From NCBI RefSeq assembly GCF_001968835.1, contig NZ_MRDE01000026.1, forward strand, positions 23,492 through 87,491: a stretch of 64,000 nt of DNA, written 5' to 3'. Under the pieces are notes generated by a model. The model was not told where the DNA came from. It did not search any database and saw only the letters and a list, made by a program, of their open reading frames with translations. Shown one piece after another: positions 1-7,563 of the stretch. Both the position numbers and the translations under genes were made by a program. Source of the stretch: Tersicoccus phoenicis. Lineage in GTDB: Bacteria > Actinomycetota > Actinomycetes > Actinomycetales > Micrococcaceae. Within the stretch, counting starts at the first letter, position 1; each line of letters begins with the position of its first letter.

Positions 1-119
1 GGGAAGCGACGGCACGCGCGACGAGCGGCACCCGGGTCTCGGTCATGGGGCCATGCTATCCGCGCGGCGCGATGGGCCCGCGGTCGAAGGGTTGCGCCCG
101 GACCGCGCTGAACCGGCTC

Positions 120-1022
120 CTACTGGACCGTCCGGTGCAGCCGCACCGCGTTGCGCATCGCCATGGCGACCGTCATCGGCCCCACCCGCGGGATGAACGC
201 GCCGGCCGTGCGGGTGATGTCGTCCGCAAAGTTGCGGAACTGGGAGAAGTTGGCGCAGATGGCGCCTGGCTTGATCTCGTCCGGACCGATCGGGTCGAAG
301 TCGCGGGACGGCACCCCGGTGACGACGACGTCGGCCCGGGTCAGGGCCTCGTGCCGGCTGATCGAGGTCGGCTGGATGACGTGGGACTGCCGTCCGATCG
401 CCGGGACGAACCGGAGGGCGCCGTCGATGTCGATCGAGATCACCTCGGCGCCGTCGTTGGCCAGCATCGCCGACAGGGGTCGGCCCACGATCTCGGACCG
501 GTTGATCACGCACGCCGTGACGCCCTGCAGTGGGGCGTCCGTTCCCGTCCCGGCCAGGCCGGCGCGCAGCAGCAGTTTGAGCAGGGCCAGCGGGGTGCAC
601 GGCAGGATCGCCGGCCGGGTGCGGCCCTCGTCGAGATACCGGCGGTTCTCGTAGAGGTACCGGCTCCAGAAGGAGTGCATCCCCTCGACGTCCTTGCGCG
701 GGTCCACCAGCTCGCGCAGCCAGCGGTCACCGTCGGGGCCGAGCAGCGGGTAGTAGAGGAAGACGCCGTGCGCTTCCGGGTCCGCGTTCGCGTCGCCGAT
801 CGCCCGCTCGGCGTCCGCGGGGTCCACCAGGCGCAGGTCGAAGTCGATTCCCACGGACTCGCAGCCGCGCCGGGTGTACTCCGCGTAGGTCGCGGCCGGC
901 CCGGTCGGCTCGGCGAGCAGACCGACGATCCGCACCCGGTGGTCCAGGTCGGCCAGTTCCGCGCGGATCCGGGCCCGGTAGTCCGCCGCGAGCTCCGCCG
1001 GGTCGATGACGGTCGCGTTCAC
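120..1022 (-). CDS. NAD-dependent methylenetetrahydrofolate dehydrogenase, MTD1-like
   Basis: The 300-residue product belongs to the FolD superfamily but resembles the monofunctional yeast MTD1 type. It has KDVEG followed by a YLDEGRTRPAILPCTPLA segment, the nucleotide-binding CVINRSEIVGRPL with LANDGAEV, then VVTGVPS and FRNFADDI. Family knowledge: such enzymes oxidise 5,10-methylene-THF to methenyl-THF with NAD and lack the cyclohydrolase activity of bacterial FolD. The GTG start at 1022 overlaps the stop of the upstream cyclodeaminase-family gene (GTGA), so the two are translationally coupled. The open frame continues upstream to 1673, but that part is antisense-frame noise over the neighbour. 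The cofactor preference is inferred from resemblance only. Confidence 0.82.
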   Translation of the reverse strand: MNATVIDPAELAADYRARIRAELADLDHRVRIVGLLAEPTGPAATYAEYTRRGCESVGIDFDLRLVDPADAERAIGDANADPEAHGVFLYYPLLGPDGDRWLRELVDPRKDVEGMHSFWSRYLYENRRYLDEGRTRPAILPCTPLALLKLLLRAGLAGTGTDAPLQGVTACVINRSEIVGRPLSAMLANDGAEVISIDIDGALRFVPAIGRQSHVIQPTSISRHEALTRADVVVTGVPSRDFDPIGPDEIKPGAICANFSQFRNFADDITRTAGAFIPRVGPMTVAMAMRNAVRLHRTVQ

Positions 1023-1732
1023 CGCGGTCCCTGCGGCCCGGTGGGTCGGTGGGAGAGCGCGGGACGCAGCCGCCCGTGCGCGGCCTCGAGCCGATCCAGC
1101 GCCGCGTCCCGACGGGCGGTGAACGCCGCGCGCGGTTCCGCGGCCAGGCCGGCCAGGTTGATCTCGACGGTGTGCAGGGCGGCGTGGAACGCGCCGGCCA
1201 GGATCTCCACCCCGGCCAGCACGTCGCTGCGTACCTGGTCGATGACCCGGTCGACGACCGTGCCGGCGAACTCCACGGTCTCCGTGATGGTCTCCGCCAA
1301 CCGCAGCGGCACCTCCGTCGCGGCGGCGCCGGCCTCGGCCACCGCACGATCGCGGTCCCGCGCGGCCGCCGCGCCCTCCCGGGGCATCCGGTAGGCCCGC
1401 ATCAGCGTCTCGAAGGCGACGACGTCGGCCGCGGCCGCGTCGGCCAGGGCGTCGGCGAGGGCCCGGCCGCGGCGGGCGTCGCCGTCCCAGTCGTGCCGGG
1501 GGGAGTGGTCCGGGTCCGTAGCGGCGCGGGCGGCCTTGCGAGCGGAGATGTGCACCGCCATCTGGACGAGGCCCGCACCGAGCGCCGCCGTGACCGAGGC
1601 GACGGATCCGCCGCCGGGCGTCGGGGTGGGGCCGGCCGTGCGGCGACGGAACTCGGCCAGCGGCAGGGCCCACAGGTCGTCGTGGTCGTCAGGGCTGGGG
1701 GACGCGCCAAGGGCAGCGGAGTGATCGGCCAT
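1019..1732 (-). CDS. Cyclodeaminase/cyclohydrolase family protein (FchA-like)
   Basis: About 237 residues, mostly helical, matching the formiminotransferase-cyclodeaminase C-terminal domain family. Diagnostic is the N-terminal PTPGGGSVASVTAALGAGL segment, followed by conserved long helices. Family members act either as formimino-THF cyclodeaminase or as methenyl-THF cyclohydrolase (FchA). Because the downstream coupled gene is a dehydrogenase of the type that lacks cyclohydrolase, I infer that this protein supplies the missing methenyl-THF cyclohydrolase step. An in-frame ATG at 1741 is also possible; the start at 1732 is preferred because the protein then begins MADHSAA. No clear ribosome-binding site precedes either start. 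Confidence 0.8.
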   Translation of the reverse strand: MADHSAALGASPSPDDHDDLWALPLAEFRRRTAGPTPTPGGGSVASVTAALGAGLVQMAVHISARKAARAATDPDHSPRHDWDGDARRGRALADALADAAAADVVAFETLMRAYRMPREGAAAARDRDRAVAEAGAAATEVPLRLAETITETVEFAGTVVDRVIDQVRSDVLAGVEILAGAFHAALHTVEINLAGLAAEPRAAFTARRDAALDRLEAAHGRLRPALSHRPTGPQGPR

Positions 1733-1950
1733 CGGCACCATCGTAGGGGAGCCGTCCCGGGTGGGTCACCGGAAAACGAACCGGCGACCGGCGATTGGAC
1801 ACGTCATGCATCCGTCAGCGACGACCTCGCGGACGCCGACGACCAGATCCGGTCCGAGGGGGTCAGGACGAGCCTGAGTGCGGACGAATTGCGCCCGCTG
1901 GCACAGCGGTCTCGAGCTACGAGTCGTCGACGCGACAGACAAGATACGCT

Positions 1951-1980
1951 TTGACGCTTGCAATAAGCGCAAGGTAACCT
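1951..1980 (+). promoter_or_regulatory. Promoter with inverted repeat; probable leaderless start
   Basis: TTGACG at 1951-1956 and TAACCT at 1975-1980 are separated by 18 bases. The -10 ends 7 bases before the ATG at 1988, so transcription would begin at or beside the start codon (a leaderless mRNA). The spacer holds the inverted arms CTTGC and GCAAG, a plausible autoregulatory operator for the winged-helix protein encoded just downstream. Confidence 0.5.
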
Positions 1981-1987
1981 ACGTTTT

Positions 1988-2581
1988 ATGAAACCGTCGG
2001 TGCCGGCGCTGACTCCGATCCTGAGGTCGGACACCCAGGGTCGACTTCTGGCGGAGCTCTACGTCAATCCCGACGAGGAGTATACGGCGACCGAGCTGGC
2101 CCGCCGAGCGGAGACCACCCTGCCGACCGCCTCGCGTGAGCTGAGCCGCATGGTCGACGCCGGCTTTCTGCTCGCTCGCGTCTCCGGCCGCAATCGCTAC
2201 TTGCGAGTCAACGAGCAACACCCGCTCTACCGGCCGGTGTCGGAGATCGTCCGCTACGCCTACGGTCCGATCGCGGTCCTTGGGCCTCTCTTGGCGGCGG
2301 TGCCGGGCGTGGACGAAGCCTACGTCTATGGTTCCTGGGCGGCGCGACTCTCCGGCGAATCGGGCCCGAACCCGGAGGACATCGACGTGCTCGTCGTCGG
2401 CGACGCGGTCGACTTCACCGCGCTGGACGACGCCGCCGAGGTCGCCCGGGAGGCGCTCGGCCGCGAGGTGAATCCGCGCCCCGTGTCTCGTCGCGCATGG
2501 CGGGACCGCGACGACCTGTTCCTGCGCCACCTGCACGAGCGCCCCCTGGTCGCGATCCCCATCAAGGCGGGCACGTCGTGA
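1988..2581 (+). CDS. Winged-helix DNA-binding protein fused to nucleotidyltransferase (MNT) domain
   Basis: A 197-residue protein. Residues about 10-80 form an ArsR/MarR-like winged helix (ATELARRAETTLPTASRELSRM, then a wing ending RNRYLRVN). Residues about 95-150 form a minimal nucleotidyltransferase with GSWAARLSG and the DIDVLVVGD acidic pair. Proteins of this architecture are usually paired with a HEPN-domain protein; MNT/HEPN pairs are known toxin-antitoxin modules in which the MNT partner AMPylates or otherwise neutralises the HEPN RNase. Here the next gene, coupled by a GTGA overlap, starts like the HEPN partner but stops after 41 codons. No ribosome-binding site is visible and the promoter suggests leaderless expression. 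Confidence 0.72.
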   Translation: MKPSVPALTPILRSDTQGRLLAELYVNPDEEYTATELARRAETTLPTASRELSRMVDAGFLLARVSGRNRYLRVNEQHPLYRPVSEIVRYAYGPIAVLGPLLAAVPGVDEAYVYGSWAARLSGESGPNPEDIDVLVVGDAVDFTALDDAAEVAREALGREVNPRPVSRRAWRDRDDLFLRHLHERPLVAIPIKAGTS

Positions 2582-2703
2582 TCCGACGCTGGGACCAGGG
2601 CCGCGCGGTCATTGACCGACTGCTCGCCGAGAACCGGCTGCAGCGAGTACCGGCGAATGCCGAGCTCGCGCACTCGTATCTCGACCAGCTCCCCGTCTAC
2701 TGA
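2578..2703 (+). pseudogene. Truncated HEPN-like partner of the MNT gene
   Basis: The frame starts at a GTG overlapping the MNT stop and encodes 41 residues beginning [19 protein letters not shown] and ending at a TGA after SYLDQLPVY. The opening resembles the N-terminus of HEPN-domain proteins that follow winged-helix/MNT genes. The body of the HEPN fold, including the R-x4-6-H active site, is absent, and I cannot find its continuation in the other frames before serS. I read this as a decayed toxin gene. A functional micro-protein cannot be excluded. Confidence 0.5.
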
Positions 2704-2875
2704 TACGCCCCGGGCCGGTACGCCCGGATCCGCCGCGGCCCCTCCTGGGTGTGCCTGCCCCCCGAGTGGCAAGGTCCCGGAGCCAGGGCAGATCCGCAAC
2801 CGGGATCGGCAAGGAGCCGTTCCCGTCCCAGCCCGTGACGGCAACCTCGTGAGTCCGACCCGTAGGATTGGGCCC

Positions 2876-4159
2876 GTGATCGATCTGAACGAGCTCCGGG
2901 AGAATCCGCACCGTTTCGCCTCGTCGCAGCGCGCACGAGGGGCGGACGAGTCCCTCGTCCAGCGCATGCTCGACGCCGACAGTTCCCGGCGGGCGGCGAT
3001 CACCTCCTACGAGTCCCTGCGTGCCGAGCAGAACGCGTCCGGCAAGCGGGTGGCGAAGGCCTCCGGCGACGAGAAGGCGCAGCTGCTGGTCCAGGTCAAG
3101 GAGCTCGCCGGCCGGGTCAAGGCCGCTCAGGCGGACGCCGACGCCGCGCAGGCCGAGTTGGACGGCCTCGCCCGGACCATGCCCAACGTCGTCGTCGACG
3201 GCGTACCGGCCGGCGGTGAGGAGGACTTCACCGTGCTGCGCGAGGTCGGCGCGGTCCGGGACTTCGCCGCCGAGGGTTTCGAGCCGCGCGACCACCTGAC
3301 CCTGGGGGAGGCGCTCGGCGGGATCGACATGGAGCGCGGCGCCAAGGTCTCCGGCTCCCGGTTCTACTTCCTCAAGGGCGCCATCGCCCGGCTCGAGCTG
3401 GGCCTGCTGTCCATGGCGATGGACCAGGCCGCCGCCAACGGCTTCGTCCCGATGATCACGCCGACCCTGGTGCGGCGCGAGACGATGGCCGGCACCGGGT
3501 TCGACGTCGAGCACGACGACGAGATCTACCAGCTGCCCAAGGACGACCTGTACCTGGTCGGCACCTCCGAGGTCGCCATCGCCGGGTACCACGCCGACGA
3601 GATCGTCGACCTGTCCGGGGGCCCGCTGCGCTACGCCGGCTGGTCCTCCTGCTACCGGCGGGAGGCCGGCTCGCACGGGAAGGACACCCGCGGCATCATC
3701 CGGGTCCACCAGTTCAACAAGGTGGAGATGTTCACCTACACCACGGTGGAGGACTCCTTCGCCGAGCACGAGCGGCTACTGGCCTGGGAGGAGGAGATGC
3801 TCGGCAAGTGCGAGCTCGCCTACCGGGTGATCGACATCGCCGCCGGCGACCTGGGCCTGTCCGCGGCCCGCAAGTTCGACTGCGAGGCCTGGGTGCCGAG
3901 CCAGCAGCGCTACCGCGAGGTCACCTCGACGTCGAACTGTACGACGTTCCAGGCACGCCGGCTGAGCATCCGGGAGCGGGTCACCGCCGCCGACGGCAGC
4001 AAGGCCGGCACCCGGATGGTCGCCACCCTGAACGGCACCCTGGCCACCACGCGGTGGATGGTGGCGATCCTCGAGCAGCATCAGCAGGCGGACGGCTCGA
4101 TCCGCGTCCCGGAGGCCCTGCGGCCCTACCTGGGTGGGCTGGCCGAACTCCGTCCCTGA
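2876..4159 (+). CDS. serS: Serine--tRNA ligase
   Basis: Class II aminoacyl-tRNA synthetase of 427 residues, the usual length. An N-terminal antiparallel coiled-coil arm (about residues 30-105) contacts the long variable arm of tRNA-Ser. The catalytic domain follows, with motif 1 near residue 200 ([16 protein letters not shown]), the TSEVAIAG serine-binding loop, motif 2 near residue 260 ([15 protein letters not shown]) and motif 3 near residue 385 ([15 protein letters not shown]). The GTG start at 2876 gives the normal [12 protein letters not shown]-terminus; the frame is open upstream to 2612 but that part has no family resemblance. It is transcribed singly. Confidence 0.96.
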   Translation: MIDLNELRENPHRFASSQRARGADESLVQRMLDADSSRRAAITSYESLRAEQNASGKRVAKASGDEKAQLLVQVKELAGRVKAAQADADAAQAELDGLARTMPNVVVDGVPAGGEEDFTVLREVGAVRDFAAEGFEPRDHLTLGEALGGIDMERGAKVSGSRFYFLKGAIARLELGLLSMAMDQAAANGFVPMITPTLVRRETMAGTGFDVEHDDEIYQLPKDDLYLVGTSEVAIAGYHADEIVDLSGGPLRYAGWSSCYRREAGSHGKDTRGIIRVHQFNKVEMFTYTTVEDSFAEHERLLAWEEEMLGKCELAYRVIDIAAGDLGLSAARKFDCEAWVPSQQRYREVTSTSNCTTFQARRLSIRERVTAADGSKAGTRMVATLNGTLATTRWMVAILEQHQQADGSIRVPEALRPYLGGLAELRP

Positions 4160-4312
4160 GGTTTCCCTCCCAGCTCACGGGTTCGGGAACTCGCGGTGCC
4201 TCGCCCGTCGTCGGCCGGACCGGTGCTGACCGCCGGACTGTTCACCCGGGCGTCACCTGACCGTTCCGGCCGCGCCCTGTCGACGGTCGGGGCGGCGTGG
4301 CAGGATCGGAAG

Positions 4313-5200
4313 ATGACCACGAGCATCACGACCGGCACCGAGGACCGGTCCTTCCAGCATCTGTCCACCACCGACCGCAACGAGCACCAGCAGCCCCTCC
4401 CGGTGCGGCAGCGGCGGCTCGTCGCGCTCGACGTCGACGGCACCCTGCTCGACCACGACGGGCACATGAGCGACGCGGTCCGCGACGCGGCCGGTGACGT
4501 CGTGGCCGCCGGGCACCACGTCGTCATCGCCACCGGCCGCTCCCTGCACGCCACCCTGCCCGTCATCGAACGGATCGGCCTGGCGCGCGGCTTCGCCGTC
4601 TGCAGCAACGGCGGCGTCACCGTCCGCGTCGACCCGGACCTGCCCGACGGCTTCGAGGTCGTCGAGCGGGTCACCTTCGACCCCGCCCCCGCCCTGGCGG
4701 CGCTGCGCGCGATCCTGCCGAACGCCACCTACGCCCTGGAGGACGATACTGGCCGGTTCCTGTCCACCGAGCGGTTCCAGGACGCCAGCTTCGGCGTCGA
4801 GGCCCAGGGCGTGGACTTCGCCCGCCTGCTGAACACCACCGCCGTGCGCCTCGTCGTGTACAGCGCGACCAGCACGCCGGACGACTTCGCCGAGGCCATC
4901 ACGCAGGCGGGCCTGCACGGTGTCGCCTACTCGGTGGGCTGGACCGCGTGGCTGGACATCGCCGCGCAGGGCACGACGAAGGCCAGCGCCCTGGAGCAGG
5001 TGCGCTGCCGGCTGGACGTCGACCCCGCGCTCACGGTCGCGATGGGCGACGGCCGCAACGACATCGAGATGCTCGGTTGGGCCGGGCACGGCGTGGTCAT
5101 GGGCCAGGCGCCGGCCGAGGTGGTGGCGGCCGCGGACGCGATCACCGGCACCGTCGACGAGGACGGCGCCGCCGTCGCCCTCCGCGCGCTGCTCGGCTGA
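4313..5200 (+). CDS. HAD-superfamily (Cof-type) phosphatase
   Basis: A 295-residue HAD hydrolase of the Cof/YidA subfamily with a type IIB cap. Motif I is LVALDVDGTLLDHDG (nucleophile and acid Asp about residues 38-40), motif II is ATGRS, motif III is the Lys in GTTKASALE, and motif IV is AMGDGRNDIEML. Such enzymes dephosphorylate sugar phosphates or cofactors; the substrate cannot be read from sequence. A roughly 30-residue N-terminal extension rich in Thr and Ser precedes the fold. The ATG at 4313 is chosen over upstream in-frame starts because they lie in non-conserved sequence. It follows serS by 153 bases with nothing recognisable between. Confidence 0.85.
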   Translation: MTTSITTGTEDRSFQHLSTTDRNEHQQPLPVRQRRLVALDVDGTLLDHDGHMSDAVRDAAGDVVAAGHHVVIATGRSLHATLPVIERIGLARGFAVCSNGGVTVRVDPDLPDGFEVVERVTFDPAPALAALRAILPNATYALEDDTGRFLSTERFQDASFGVEAQGVDFARLLNTTAVRLVVYSATSTPDDFAEAITQAGLHGVAYSVGWTAWLDIAAQGTTKASALEQVRCRLDVDPALTVAMGDGRNDIEMLGWAGHGVVMGQAPAEVVAAADAITGTVDEDGAAVALRALLG

Positions 5201-5207
5201 GCTCTCG

Positions 5208-5315
5208 CCGGGTCGCCCGGCGTCGAGTGTGCGGTTGGCGCAACCGGGTCGCCCGGCGTCGAGTGTGCGGTTGGCGCAACCGGGTCGCCCGGCGTCGAGT
5301 GTGCGGTTGGCGCAC
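5208..5315. repeat. Three tandem copies of a 36-bp repeat
   Basis: Three contiguous copies occupy 5208-5243, 5244-5279 and 5280-5315, identical except for the last base of copy 3. Each contains the core CGAGTGTGCGGTTGGCGCA. Downstream at about 5341-5352 lies CGCACACTCG, the inverse of the core, so any copy can pair with it to form a long hairpin. There are no spacers, so this is not a CRISPR array. Confidence 0.9.
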
Positions 5316-5378
5316 TTCTCACCGCCGAATGACGGCATCGTTCGCACACTCGGTGATGCGGCTTCCCGAGGGCGATCT

Positions 5379-5987
5379 CTACGTGAGAACCCGCTGCCGG
5401 TCCAGCAGGCCGAGCAGTCGCGCGGCCGCCGGCCGGGCCGCCCACTCCTGCGGCAGCAGGGAGCGGTGCACCGCCTGGGAGACCGCCTGCACGGTGACGC
5501 CCAGTTCGGCAGCGATCGCTTTCTGCTGGCCCCGTACGCCCGGAACCATCAGGTCGGCCACGCGCCATTCCGCCTCGGAGCGAACCGCGACGATCCGGCC
5601 GATCAGGCGGAGCACGGCCTCGGCCTCCGCGGCCAGCTCCTCGTCCAGTCCCTCGACCGACAGGGCGACCCGGTCGGTGACGGCCAGGGAACGCTCGGCC
5701 GCGTTTCGCGTGTGCACCATGGCGGGACCGCTGGCGTCCAGGACGTGGTCGGAGACCAGGTCGTCCACCCGGCCGACGCCGATGCCGACCGACCAGTTCC
5801 CGCCCCGCAGCCCGATCAGGGCGGCGTCGACGGCGACGGCGGGGTCGTCGACGATGCCCTGCACCTCGTCGGCGACGGAGCGCTGGAACGGTACGAGCGC
5901 CGCGTGGAACCGCAACCGCGTCATCAGGTCCGGTACCAGATCTCCGGCTTCACGTCCGGCGCGCTGGTCGAAAGTGAGGGCGAACAC
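5379..5987 (-). CDS. SatD-like protein with C-terminal HTH
   Basis: A 202-residue protein with a GTG start. The N-terminal two thirds (MFALTFDQRAGREAGDL, then DEVQGIVDDP and WSVGIGVG) resembles the SatD-like family of actinobacterial proteins of unclear function. Residues about 165-195 (KAIAAELGVTVQAVSQAVHRS) form a helix-turn-helix. It probably acts as a small DNA-binding regulator, but no target is evident. It lies between the 36-bp repeat array and ppa, on the same strand as ppa with a 128-base gap in which I see nothing. Confidence 0.6.
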   Translation of the reverse strand: MFALTFDQRAGREAGDLVPDLMTRLRFHAALVPFQRSVADEVQGIVDDPAVAVDAALIGLRGGNWSVGIGVGRVDDLVSDHVLDASGPAMVHTRNAAERSLAVTDRVALSVEGLDEELAAEAEAVLRLIGRIVAVRSEAEWRVADLMVPGVRGQQKAIAAELGVTVQAVSQAVHRSLLPQEWAARPAAARLLGLLDRQRVLT

Positions 5988-6115
5988 GCGTCCAGTATGC
6001 CCGGCGGCGGGCCTTCCCCGCGGTCTGCGGCAGTGAGATGCCCGGACGCCGAGTCCTCATGCGGACGAGACCGCCGGCACGCAGGCAGCGGCCGGCGGCC
6101 TCGTCGATCGTCATC

Positions 6116-6691
6116 TCATTGCCCGCGACCCTGCGGCTGACTCTCGGACGGCGGGTTGACCGTGTCGGCATCCACGTCGCGACCCTGGGGTTCGTTCTCC
6201 TCGGAGGCTTCACCGTGCTGCTGGAAGCGTTCGAGTGAGGCGTTGATCTCCTTCTCGGCGGCCTCCCGGCTCTCCCAGTCGGCGGTCTCGACCCACTTGC
6301 CCGGCTCGAGGTCCTTGTACTTCGTGAAGAAGTGCTCGATCTCGTGCAGCAGGTAGGAGGAGACGTCATCGATGTCCTGGATGTGATCGAAACGCGGATC
6401 AGCCGGTACACACAGCACCTTGGCGTCCCCCCCGCTCTCGTCGACCATGTTGAACACTCCGACCGGCCGGGCCTCGATCAGGACACCGGGGACCACGTCG
6501 ACGTCGAGCACCACGAGGGCATCGAGCGGGTCGCCGTCCTCGCCGAGCGAGTTCTCGATGTACCCGTAGTGCGCGGGGTACTGCATCGAGGTGAAGAGCA
6601 CCCGGTCCAGGCGCAGCCGGTGCGTCTCGTGGTCGATCTCGTACTTCACGCGGGATCCCTTCGGGATCTCGATGGTCACATCGAACTTCAT
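6116..6691 (-). CDS. ppa: Inorganic pyrophosphatase
   Basis: Family I soluble pyrophosphatase, hydrolysing PPi to two Pi in the cytosol. Residues 1-160 carry the family pattern [18 protein letters not shown], the substrate-loop YPAHYGYI and the metal-binding [13 protein letters not shown] (Asp about 52, 54 and 57), with [10 protein letters not shown] further on. The protein is 191 residues, longer than the usual 160-175, because of an acidic, Gln-rich tail (about the last 28 residues) typical of low-complexity extensions. The ATG at 6691 is preceded by a strong GGAGG site, which decides the start against the much longer upstream open frame. Confidence 0.95.
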   Translation of the reverse strand: MKFDVTIEIPKGSRVKYEIDHETHRLRLDRVLFTSMQYPAHYGYIENSLGEDGDPLDALVVLDVDVVPGVLIEARPVGVFNMVDESGGDAKVLCVPADPRFDHIQDIDDVSSYLLHEIEHFFTKYKDLEPGKWVETADWESREAAEKEINASLERFQQHGEASEENEPQGRDVDADTVNPPSESQPQGRGQ

Positions 6692-6886
6692 GGTCTTCCT
6701 CCGGGAGGCTCGGGGCCGATGCCGCCCGACAGGATGGCACCGGTAGGACTGGTACCACGATAGTTCAGCGTCGATCGACGACGGCGTGACGTGGTTGTCA
6801 GCGTCGAGCCGCGGCGGTGGACCTCCACGGCCGGATCGCCCGGGGGTCCGGCCGGCCCCCGCGTTCAGGTGTGCCAAGCTGAGGGC

Positions 6887-7375
6887 ATGCCGGAGCCTCG
6901 CAGTACGGACGAGAAGATCGCCGAACAGGAGAAGATCTACGGCCAGAGCCTCGCCGACCGGTTCGGGACCGTGATGAGCCACTACGGGATCTCCAACCGG
7001 CGGCTGGCCGCGGTGCTGGGCATCTCCGCGCCGATGCTCTCGCAGCTCAGCTCCGGTCAGCGGATCAAGATCGGCAACCCCGTGGTGCAGGAACGACTGC
7101 TGATGCTGGAGCGGGACATGGCCTCGACCATGGACCCCGCACTCATTCTTGAGCGGGTCGCCGCGTCGCAGCCGGTCGCGACGCCGACGGCCGGCGTGAC
7201 CGGCGCCGCCCGGTCATCCGCTTCGGGGCGGGCCGGGGCGGTGGACCGCGACGCCGTCGTCGGCCACCTGCGCAGCGCGGCCGATCGTTCGGCCCTCAAC
7301 GCTGCCGCCGACGCCGCCGGCCCGGGCGCACTGGCGGACCTGCTCCGCGACGCGGCTCGCCCCGGCACCCGGTAG
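6887..7375 (+). CDS. Helix-turn-helix DNA-binding protein
   Basis: A 162-residue protein whose residues about 25-75 contain an XRE-type helix-turn-helix ([24 protein letters not shown]). The C-terminal part is Ala-rich and helical with no recognised domain. Genes of this kind lie beside ppa in several actinobacteria; function unknown. It is divergent from ppa with a 195-base gap. The ATG at 6887 gives [16 protein letters not shown]; upstream in-frame starts fall in low-complexity sequence. Confidence 0.7.
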   Translation: MPEPRSTDEKIAEQEKIYGQSLADRFGTVMSHYGISNRRLAAVLGISAPMLSQLSSGQRIKIGNPVVQERLLMLERDMASTMDPALILERVAASQPVATPTAGVTGAARSSASGRAGAVDRDAVVGHLRSAADRSALNAAADAAGPGALADLLRDAARPGTR

Positions 7376-7387
7376 CCCTCCCAGCTC

Positions 7388-7440
7388 GCTCGCGCCAGGG
7401 CCCGAACAGTGGCTCCGTTCTCTGGGCCAGGGCGCTGGAG
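7388..7440 (+). repeat. Intergenic repeat family, copy A
   Basis: About 53 bases beginning GCTCGCGCCAGGGCCCGAAC and ending GGGCCAGGGCGCTGGAG. It aligns by eye at roughly four of five positions with copy B at 9148-9200, in the same orientation. A related unit occurs at 50071-50124. Copies A and B bracket the hydrolase/tetR gene pair. Confidence 0.65.
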
Positions 7441-7478
7441 CCCGCACACTGGCCTCACTGGTGAGGCCAGTGTGCGGG
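7441..7478. terminator. Perfect 17-bp hairpin
   Basis: CCCGCACACTGGCCTCA (7441-7457) and its exact reverse complement (7462-7478) flank the loop CTGG. There is no T-run, as is normal in high-GC genomes. It could terminate the HTH gene upstream or belong to the palindromic repeat family that begins just before it. Confidence 0.55.
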
Positions 7479-7511
7479 CACGGTCGACCATGGACAGCGC
7501 TGGAACTTCTT

Positions 7512-7542
7512 ACTACACTTGTAGTGTTACTACTGTCGTAGT
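7512..7542. promoter_or_regulatory. Twin palindromic operator upstream of the hydrolase gene
   Basis: Two palindromes with the same arms, ACTAC-N4-GTAGT, lie at 7512-7525 and 7529-7542, 17 bases apart centre to centre. The first, TACTACACTTGTAGTG, closely resembles BlaI/MecI/CopY-type operators (TACTACAnnTGTAGTA). The local sequence is unusually AT-rich and probably contains the promoter. The adjacent TetR gene is an equally possible binder; no BlaI gene is present in the window. Confidence 0.6.
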
Positions 7543-7563
7543 GGCGACCACGAGGAGGAGGCC

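Noticed and set aside
120..1673. A 517-codon frame fusing an Arg/Gly/Pro-rich N-terminus to the MTD1-like enzyme
   Set aside because: The upstream part overlaps the cyclodeaminase-family gene in another frame and has the composition of a GC-rich shadow; the GTG at 1022 gives a normal N-terminus.
5208..5315. CRISPR array from the 36-bp repeats
   Set aside because: The units are contiguous with no spacers and no cas gene is present in the window.
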